Origin: Paenalcaligenes suwonensis
GTDB taxonomy: Bacteria; Pseudomonadota; Gammaproteobacteria; Burkholderiales; Burkholderiaceae_B
Length of the DNA: 64,000 bases
Reading direction: 5' to 3'
Assembly: GCF_011290505.1 (NCBI RefSeq)
Contig: NZ_JAANPV010000003.1
Coordinates: forward strand, 248,001-312,000
In this document: positions 58,702 to 64,000 of the stretch, piece after piece
Position numbering within the stretch: position 1 is the first letter of the stretch
Layout: every line of letters begins with the position of its first letter
Notes under the pieces: generated by a model
Told to the model about the DNA's origin: nothing
Databases searched by the model: none
What the model saw: only the letters and a program-made list of their open reading frames with translations
Position numbers and translations under genes: made by a program

Positions 58702-60003
58702 CTATTCTCCTGCATGCTGAGCGTGTTGCACGCCACGCATAAAATCTACTTTTCTCAACACTATCAACGCAACAATAAAAAACAACCCCGTTAGCAACAA
58801 CGCCAAACGTTGATTCCCCTGACTCACCCAGACCACAATGCCATAGGATAACGGCCCTACTACCGCTGCCAGTTGTACAGCAAAACTCCATAGCGCATAG
58901 AACTCCCCCTGACGACCGTGCGGTGTTAACGCCCCCACCATCGCCCTACCCGCACTTTGGCTGCTACCAATACATAGTCCTGCCAGCGCTGCTGCGATCC
59001 AAAACCCCGTGGCCGATGTGGTGGAGCTCGCTACTACGATCATCACCAACCACCCCAACAACGTCAGCATCAGCGCTAAACGATGCCCTATAGCATCTTG
59101 CACGGATCCAAATACTAATGCCCCTAGCGCAGCCGCAATATTCACAGTAAAGATCAGCAGCATAGTCTGCCCCATCTCAAAGCCCATGACTTGCGTGGCA
59201 TACACCGACGACAACGTAATCACCACCGAAATACCTGCTTGGTAACATGCACAGCAACACAGTAGTCGATATAAATCGGGGAAATGTGCACGACTTTCTT
59301 TATACGCATGCTGTATGTGCGCAAACCAACCATGCTGCACCGTCTCTACTATCGCGGCCGGTTCTTTTAACCACAAAAAAGCAGGTATAGCTGCCAGGCC
59401 AAACACCACTGCCGTCAACACCATCACCCATGGCACATACTTCGATGCTACCCACCCCTGTTGCTCGCCTAGCACCACTAACACCAATGACAACCCTAAG
59501 GTGAGCATGCCACCACAGTAGCCAAAACCCCATCCCCAACCGGACACACGTCCCAATGCTTCGGGCTTAGCCAACGTAGGCAAGAACGACGCTATAACGG
59601 CTTCCCCTACACAATAGCAATAGTTGGATAACACCAAAAACACCATGGCCCACCACAAGGTACCGTGGTTAGCCCCGGCTAACAGTAACGTGCCTACCAC
59701 GCACCCTAGCGTACTGGTAAATAACAAAAACCGCTTGCGACCACGCCTATCCACCCATGCGCCTAATGCGGGCATACTCAGCATGATCAATAAGTAAGAA
59801 AGCGATAAGGTTAGGGTCCACGCTAGTGTCCCCCATGTTGCGCCTTCGGCCACTACGGCGACGAAATAAGCGCCAAATACCGAGGTCAATACCACCGTGG
59901 TATAGCCAGAGTTAGCAAAGTCATACAGCGCCCATGCCCAAAACTCTCGCTTTGCTACCTGAGGCTGTAAAGCCCCTCTCAAACGTCCCGTGGTATTTTG
60001 CAT
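58702..60003 (-). CDS. MFS transporter, UMF1/Atg22-like family
   Basis: About 433 residues, 12 membrane segments. The N-terminal EFWAWALYDFANSGYTTVVL is the hallmark of the UMF1 (Atg22/BtlA-like) family; ALGAWVDRRGRKRFLL is motif A. Fungal Atg22 exports amino acids from the vacuole; bacterial members are little studied. I prefer ATG 60003 (AGGAAA upstream) to the GTG four codons earlier. First of a two-gene unit with the EamA gene. Confidence 0.85.
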   Translation of the reverse strand: MQNTTGRLRGALQPQVAKREFWAWALYDFANSGYTTVVLTSVFGAYFVAVVAEGATWGTLAWTLTLSLSYLLIMLSMPALGAWVDRRGRKRFLLFTSTLGCVVGTLLLAGANHGTLWWAMVFLVLSNYCYCVGEAVIASFLPTLAKPEALGRVSGWGWGFGYCGGMLTLGLSLVLVVLGEQQGWVASKYVPWVMVLTAVVFGLAAIPAFLWLKEPAAIVETVQHGWFAHIQHAYKESRAHFPDLYRLLCCCACYQAGISVVITLSSVYATQVMGFEMGQTMLLIFTVNIAAALGALVFGSVQDAIGHRLALMLTLLGWLVMIVVASSTTSATGFWIAAALAGLCIGSSQSAGRAMVGALTPHGRQGEFYALWSFAVQLAAVVGPLSYGIVVWVSQGNQRLALLLTGLFFIVALIVLRKVDFMRGVQHAQHAGE

Positions 60004-60054
60004 GCTTTCCTGCACTCTATCTATGTATCGCTAGTAGCATTCTGAAAAACAGAA

Positions 60055-60095
60055 CACCCTGCTGGCGACCGTAAGTTGCCAACAGGGCGTTTTAC
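60055..60095 (-). terminator. Terminator after fghA
   Basis: CCCTGCTGGC pairs with GCCAACAGGG with one mismatch (60057-60066 and 60078-60087). T-rich sequence lies on both sides. Confidence 0.6.
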
Positions 60096-60106
60096 TGTTT
60101 GCTGGA

Positions 60107-60958
60107 TTAGCTTAACCGCTCAGCATGAAAGCGCAAGTGATCATCCATGAAGGTGGCAATAAAGTAATAACCGTGATCGTAACCGGCGTGCTTACGCAAC
60201 GTCAGCGGTTGATCTACAGCCTGACAAGCCTCCTCTAATGCCTCTGGATACAACTGCTCGGCTAAAAACTGATCGTTCAAGCCTTGGTCCACCAATATGC
60301 CTTCTGGGAATGGGCATTGCGACTGACGCATCAACGACGATGCATCGTGCTGCTCCCATGTAGACCTATCCGCCCCCAAGTAACCTGCAAAGGCTTTGTG
60401 CCCCCATGGGCACTTCGTAGGCGCTGCAATAGGCGCAAAGGCCGATACGCTTCGGTATTTCTCAGGGTGACGCAACGCCAATACTAAAGCGCCATGCCCA
60501 CCCATAGAATGACCGAAGATACCTACCTTCTTCGCATCACCCGACAACTGTGTAGTAACGATGCTAAACAGCTCGTCTACCACATAGCTTTCCATACGGT
60601 AATGATCAGACCAAGGTGCCTCTGTAGCATCCACATAAAAGCCGGCACCTGTCCCGAAATCCCAGTGATCGGCCTCTCCGGGCACGTCGGCACCACGCGG
60701 ACTAGTGTCCGGTGTCACCAACATAATGCCCAGCTCTGCAGCCAACCGCTGTGCCCCACCTTTGATCATGAAGGTTTCTTCTGTGCAGGTTAACCCCGCC
60801 AAGTAAAACAGCACAGGGACTCGCCCTTGTTTTGCCTGCGGCGGTTCAAACACAGAAAAACGCATAGGCAGCCCAATTTCCTGGGAAGAATGTTTATAAA
60901 AGCGCTGCACGCCATCAAAACAACGGTGCTCGCTTATTACCTCAAGCTCAACAGTCAT
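60107..60958 (-). CDS. fghA: S-formylglutathione hydrolase
   Basis: Serine hydrolase that splits S-formylglutathione into formate and glutathione, the second step of formaldehyde detoxification. Alpha/beta-hydrolase with the esterase D marks YLAGLTCTEETFMIKGGAQR, GADVPGEADHWDFGTGAGFY and nucleophile elbow FGHSMGGHGALVLAL; the Asp and His are in LVDQGLNDQFL and HAGYDHGYYFIATF. 283 residues. GGAGGA upstream of the ATG. 24 bases after the dehydrogenase, same operon. Confidence 0.95.
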   Translation of the reverse strand: MTVELEVISEHRCFDGVQRFYKHSSQEIGLPMRFSVFEPPQAKQGRVPVLFYLAGLTCTEETFMIKGGAQRLAAELGIMLVTPDTSPRGADVPGEADHWDFGTGAGFYVDATEAPWSDHYRMESYVVDELFSIVTTQLSGDAKKVGIFGHSMGGHGALVLALRHPEKYRSVSAFAPIAAPTKCPWGHKAFAGYLGADRSTWEQHDASSLMRQSQCPFPEGILVDQGLNDQFLAEQLYPEALEEACQAVDQPLTLRKHAGYDHGYYFIATFMDDHLRFHAERLS

Positions 60959-60982
60959 AAAGCCACATCCTCCAACAATCTA

Positions 60983-62092
60983 TTAGTACACCACTACCGA
61001 TCGAATAGACTCACCACGCTTCATCAGATCAAAACCTTCATTGATTTGATCCAACGACAACTTATGAGTAATTAAATCATCGATATTCAATTTACCTTCC
61101 ATGTACCAATCTACCAATTTAGGTACATCAGTACGACCGCGTGCGCCCCCAAACGCTGAACCTTTCCATACACGCCCTGTCACCAGTTGGAATGGACGGG
61201 TGGAAATCTCCGCACCGGCTTCAGCCACACCAATAATGATGGATTGCCCCCAGCCACGGTGACAGCATTCCAATGCTTGGCGCATCACTTTCGTATTGCC
61301 AATACACTCAAACGAGTAATCGGCACCACCATCCGTTAACTGGATAATGTGATCCACTACATTTTCCACTTCGTTAGGGTTGATGAAGTGTGTCATACCA
61401 AACTGTCTGGCCATGGCTTCACGCTCTGGGTTCAGGTCTACACCGATAATCTTATCGGCACCTACCATTTTGGCGCCTTGAATTACGTTTAACCCAATGC
61501 CGCCCAAACCAAACACCACCACATTGGCACCAGCCTCTACATTGGCCGTAAACAACACCGCACCAACGCCTGTTGTTACACCACAGCCTATGTAGCACAC
61601 CTTATCGAAGGGTGCGTCAGGACGAATTTTTGCCAAGGCGATTTCTGGCACCACGATATGGTTCGCAAAGGTGGATGTACCCATGTAGTGAAAAATAGGT
61701 TTGCCATCTATAGAGAAACGCGAGGTGCTATCAGGCATCAAACCCTTACCTTGTGTGGCACGAATAGCCGTACACAAGTTTGTTTTGCGTGATAAGCATG
61801 ATTTGCACTGTCTACACTCAGGGGTGTACAGCGGCACCACATGATCACCCGCTTTCAGAGAGGTCACACCAGGGCCAGTTTCCAATACAACACCGGCCCC
61901 CTCATGCCCTAAGATCGCAGGAAACAAACCTTCAGGGTCTGCACCTGACAATGTGTAGTAATCGGTGTGGCAAATACCTGTAGCTTTAATTTCCACCAAT
62001 ACTTCGCCGGCTTTTGGGCCTTGCAAGGTCACTTCTTCTATAGTTAGTGGCTCCCCCGCTTTCCATGCTACGGCTGCGCGTGTTTTCATCAT
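60983..62092 (-). CDS. frmA: S-(hydroxymethyl)glutathione dehydrogenase, class III ADH
   Basis: NAD-dependent oxidation of S-hydroxymethylglutathione, the first step of formaldehyde removal. Zinc ligands: catalytic Cys in GICHTDYYTLSGADPEG and HEGAG; structural zinc CRQCKSCLSRKTNLC. Rossmann motif VVFGLGGIGLNVIQGAKMVG. 369 residues, normal for class III. GGAG lies seven bases before the first of two ATG codons. No frmR-like repressor gene is next to it. Confidence 0.95.
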   Translation of the reverse strand: MMKTRAAVAWKAGEPLTIEEVTLQGPKAGEVLVEIKATGICHTDYYTLSGADPEGLFPAILGHEGAGVVLETGPGVTSLKAGDHVVPLYTPECRQCKSCLSRKTNLCTAIRATQGKGLMPDSTSRFSIDGKPIFHYMGTSTFANHIVVPEIALAKIRPDAPFDKVCYIGCGVTTGVGAVLFTANVEAGANVVVFGLGGIGLNVIQGAKMVGADKIIGVDLNPEREAMARQFGMTHFINPNEVENVVDHIIQLTDGGADYSFECIGNTKVMRQALECCHRGWGQSIIIGVAEAGAEISTRPFQLVTGRVWKGSAFGGARGRTDVPKLVDWYMEGKLNIDDLITHKLSLDQINEGFDLMKRGESIRSVVVY

Positions 62093-62204
62093 TTTTCAAC
62101 TCCAATTAATACTAGTGTCAGCTGTTCAGGCAGTCTATGCTGCCCATGCTATGAGCACAAGCCTAACGGCTCACCCAAAAAGCTGTTTTTACTGAGTCTT
62201 GTCA

Positions 62205-62227
62205 ACGCAGTGAAATTATTACTGCGT
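62205..62227. repeat. Inverted repeat in frmA-NlpC gene gap
   Basis: ACGCAGT (62205-62211) and ACTGCGT (62221-62227) flank nine AT-rich bases. It could be an operator half-site pair for either divergent gene. Nothing else is seen in this 265-base gap. Confidence 0.45.
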
Positions 62228-62357
62228 AATATCTAATTGCGAACTGATCTTGATTCTCGGTTTACTCGCCTTAAATCTTTGGCTAAACTTCCTACCTGTT
62301 GCTTGTTCAATTTGCTGCACCCCACCAATTGCGGTAAGCCATAACAATACAGACATT

Positions 62358-63014
62358 ATGCCTTCTAAAAATAACAGCTTCTTACAATTCCGCTCATTCA
62401 TCCCTAATCGTGTACTTGGCGCTGCTGCCGTAGGTGCTATGGTGTTACTGAGCGGGTGTGCAACAACAACTCAATCTACTGCAACTCGCGATCAAGCTAG
62501 CTTGGACGAGTTATTTGTCAGCCTCAGCGCAACGGATAATCAACGTTACCGCACACAGTCAGACCCTTTAGGCGCTTACCTGAAGAATCGGGCGCAAAGC
62601 GATATTTATTTAGCAGAACGCCAAGAACAGTCTACTAACAGTGATTTTGCTGAAGCGGCCTTAAGTTTCTTGGGAACCAAATACCGTTACGGTGGCTCTG
62701 GTCCAGAAACTGGTTTTGATTGCAGTGGCTTGGTGGGCTACGCCGCTGAAAAATCGTTGGGTTTGAAGCTACCACGACAGTCCGCTGAACTTGCCAAAGA
62801 AGGCGAATCCGTCAACCGCAATGACTTACAAAAAGGCGACCTCGTCTTTTTCAATACACGCGGTGCTCGCTTCTCTCATGTAGGCATTTATCTTGGCAAC
62901 AATAAATTTGTACATGCCCCACGCACAGGTGCTGTGGTACGTGTAGAAGACATGACTGTGTCTTACTGGAACAAACGCTACAACGGCGCTCGACGCATAG
63001 CAGCCAGTAACTAA
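62358..63014 (+). CDS. NlpC/P60-family lipoprotein, putative murein endopeptidase (MepS-like)
   Basis: 218 residues. Signal peptide with lipobox LLSGC (Cys near residue 34), a Thr/Ser-rich linker, and a C-terminal NlpC/P60 domain with catalytic Cys in FDCSGLVGYAAE, His in RFSHVGIYLGN and third His in KFVHAPRTGAVV. Such enzymes cut peptide cross-links in peptidoglycan; E. coli MepS (Spr) is the nearest known kind. ATG 62358 chosen; the frame is open 36 codons upstream without lipoprotein features. Confidence 0.92.
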   Translation: MPSKNNSFLQFRSFIPNRVLGAAAVGAMVLLSGCATTTQSTATRDQASLDELFVSLSATDNQRYRTQSDPLGAYLKNRAQSDIYLAERQEQSTNSDFAEAALSFLGTKYRYGGSGPETGFDCSGLVGYAAEKSLGLKLPRQSAELAKEGESVNRNDLQKGDLVFFNTRGARFSHVGIYLGNNKFVHAPRTGAVVRVEDMTVSYWNKRYNGARRIAASN

Positions 63015-63031
63015 TCAGGTGCCACCATGCT

Positions 63032-63061
63032 AAAAAGCCAGCTCAATGAGCTGGCTTTTTT
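63032..63061. terminator. Bidirectional terminator between NlpC and DUF2325 genes
   Basis: AAAAAGCCAGCTCA and TGAGCTGGCTTTTT form a long stem with T runs on both strands. Confidence 0.92.
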
Positions 63062-63087
63062 GTTTCCGGAGCAAACTTATACAGGCA

Positions 63088-63423
63088 TTAATGTGTCTTG
63101 CTTCCACTGTATGGGCATGACTCGCAAAAGCCACCCTGCGTTAATGCAAGCTTCATGCTGCAAACAGAGCGCCTACAAGCAACCACTTTAACGCCAGAAC
63201 GCTGTGCTGCAGCCCTGAACGTTTTCATCACGTTATGACCCAAGAAGTCCGTTAACAAGATCAGCAACTCTGTACCAGAAGGCAGTTGCAAGGTTTTTTT
63301 CTGATGTGAGGGGTCTCTTCCACTTATATGCTGTTTAATTTTGATGTTGTGCAAATTCAGTAGGTCTGGAATATTTCCCAGTCTGTCTGCGCCTACCACG
63401 ACGGCCGTTACCTGATTAGACAT
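63088..63423 (-). CDS. DUF2325 family protein, Fur-box controlled
   Basis: 111 residues. VVVGADRLGNIPDLLN, KQHISGRDPSHQKK, LLILLTDFLGHNVMKTFRAAA and VKVVACRRSVCSMK are the family pattern, a small Rossmann-like fold with Cys near the end (CRRSVC, CESCPYSG) that could bind metal. DUF2325 has no assigned function. AAGGAG precedes the start. The promoter carries a near-perfect Fur box, so iron or metal homeostasis is a fair guess. Monocistronic. Confidence 0.82.
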   Translation of the reverse strand: MSNQVTAVVVGADRLGNIPDLLNLHNIKIKQHISGRDPSHQKKTLQLPSGTELLILLTDFLGHNVMKTFRAAAQRSGVKVVACRRSVCSMKLALTQGGFCESCPYSGSKTH

Positions 63424-63451
63424 GCTTACTCCTTAAAATTGAAAACAGGTT

Positions 63452-63482
63452 AAACGATAATCATTATCATTAAGATTGTCAA
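63452..63482 (-). promoter_or_regulatory. Fur-box promoter of DUF2325 gene
   Basis: Read leftward: TTGACA (63482-63477), 17-bp spacer, TATCGT (63459-63454). GATAATGATTATCGTT overlaps the spacer and -10 and differs at one position from the Fur consensus. Confidence 0.85.
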
Positions 63483-63540
63483 TCTTGAGTATGTAAGAAG
63501 CGTTACACACGCCAACTATTTCGCTATAAACATATAAAAA

Positions 63541-63568
63541 AACCCCTGGTGCATGCGCATCAGGGGTT
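63541..63568 (-). terminator. Terminator of cysB-like gene
   Basis: AACCCCTG pairs with CAGGGGTT, with a seven-T run on the minus strand. Confidence 0.88.
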
Positions 63569-63597
63569 AGTAATCTCTAGTCGCCGAACAACTGCTG

Positions 63598-64000
63598 CTA
63601 GATTGAGCTCTCGCCCTCTAACGCATCTTGCACTACATCGCGAGTCAAGGCGGGGGCCAGCATCTCTAACAACACATATACGTAATCACGCAAGAACGTA
63701 CCCGCTTTAATCCCCACACGGGTGTGATGCTTGCCAAACAAGTGCCCTGCCGACAACCCCACTAAGCCCTTGTCTCTACGCGGGTCAAAAGCCACACCAG
63801 CGATAATCCCAATACCCAGACCCACATCCACATAGGTCTTGATCACGTCTGCATCCAACGCCTCAAGCACGATATCTGGAGTGAGGTTCTCTTTAGCAAA
63901 TGCTTCGTCTATAGAGCGTCTGCCCGAAAACGCATGGTCATACGTCACGATGGGGTATTTAGCCAGTAGCTTCAGATTCAGGTTTCTAGATGCAGGCGTG
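63598..64000 (-). CDS. cysB: CysB-like LysR regulator, C-terminal part (cut by window edge)
   Basis: The frame is open to base 64000, so the N-terminal DNA-binding half lies outside. The visible 130 or so residues of the inducer-binding domain contain YPIVTYDHAFSGRRSIDEAF, DADVIKTYVDVGLGIGIIAG and HHTRVGIKAGTFLRDYVY, the CysB/Cbl pattern. CysB activates sulfate assimilation in response to acetylserine. CysB and Cbl cannot be separated on this fragment. Confidence 0.85.
   Translation of the reverse strand, partial: TPASRNLNLKLLAKYPIVTYDHAFSGRRSIDEAFAKENLTPDIVLEALDADVIKTYVDVGLGIGIIAGVAFDPRRDKGLVGLSAGHLFGKHHTRVGIKAGTFLRDYVYVLLEMLAPALTRDVVQDALEGESSI

Overview
The window is a stretch of bacterial chromosome, very probably from a Betaproteobacterium of the order Burkholderiales, family Alcaligenaceae. 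The gene orders pepN-fbp, hemF-nadD-rsfS-rlmH, leuS-lptE-holA-proA, rpmB-rpmG and pyrG-kdsA-eno-ftsB, together with the protein types, resemble Bordetella and its relatives. Base composition looks close to even, lower than in Bordetella, so a lower-GC member of the family is likely. The genus is inference. There are no rRNA or tRNA genes, CRISPR arrays, insertion sequences or prophage genes that I can see. Nearly every gene is a recognisable housekeeping or transport gene.

Layout. 1-13.1 kb: end of pepN, fbp, a quinone oxidoreductase, an EamA transporter, a HerA-like ATPase, a YebC regulator, then purD-hemF-nadD-rsfS-rlmH-pyk-maf all rightward. 13.2-18.9 kb: two tandem DUF945 (YdgA) paralogs, each with a near-identical terminator, then ispH-fkpB, radC and a zinc-ligand-free L31 gene. 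19-31.6 kb: a membrane glycosyltransferase-like gene, a RidA gene, and an iron-acquisition region. That region holds a haem-type TonB receptor, a secreted YncE-like beta-propeller, a catecholate-type TonB receptor broken by a frameshift, and a second intact receptor divergent from it. All four have Fur-box-like sequence at their promoters. Between them lie an unknown membrane-anchored protein and an SPFH (prohibitin-like) gene preceded by a 30-residue membrane microprotein gene.

31.7-38.2 kb: threonine dehydratase, cyclopropane fatty acid synthase, two Bcr/CflA-type exporters (one divergent from an AraC regulator) and rpmB-rpmG. 38.2-49.5 kb: leuS-lptE-holA-proA-hemJ-rlmL, a 44-residue small gene under a striking palindromic promoter, an RDD protein, hslO, dgkA, a lone TadE-like pseudopilin gene whose start codon sits against a long hairpin, and ftsB. 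49.5-56 kb: eno, DUF1330, kdsA, pyrG and an aminopeptidase P, all leftward. 56-64 kb: ETF-ubiquinone oxidoreductase, an EamA and a UMF1-type transporter, the glutathione-dependent formaldehyde pathway (fghA, frmA), an NlpC/P60 lipoprotein, a Fur-controlled DUF2325 gene and the 3' end of a cysB-like LysR gene.

The most unusual items are small or regulatory: the 30-aa membrane ORF with its own good promoter in front of the SPFH gene; the 44-aa ORF whose -10 box lies inside a 35-nt perfect palindrome; the Fur-controlled DUF2325 gene; the hairpin at the TadE-like start; the duplicated DUF945-plus-terminator unit; and the frameshifted siderophore receptor. I see no complete undescribed multi-gene system. 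The iron region with its SPFH/microprotein and YncE partners is the best place to look for one.
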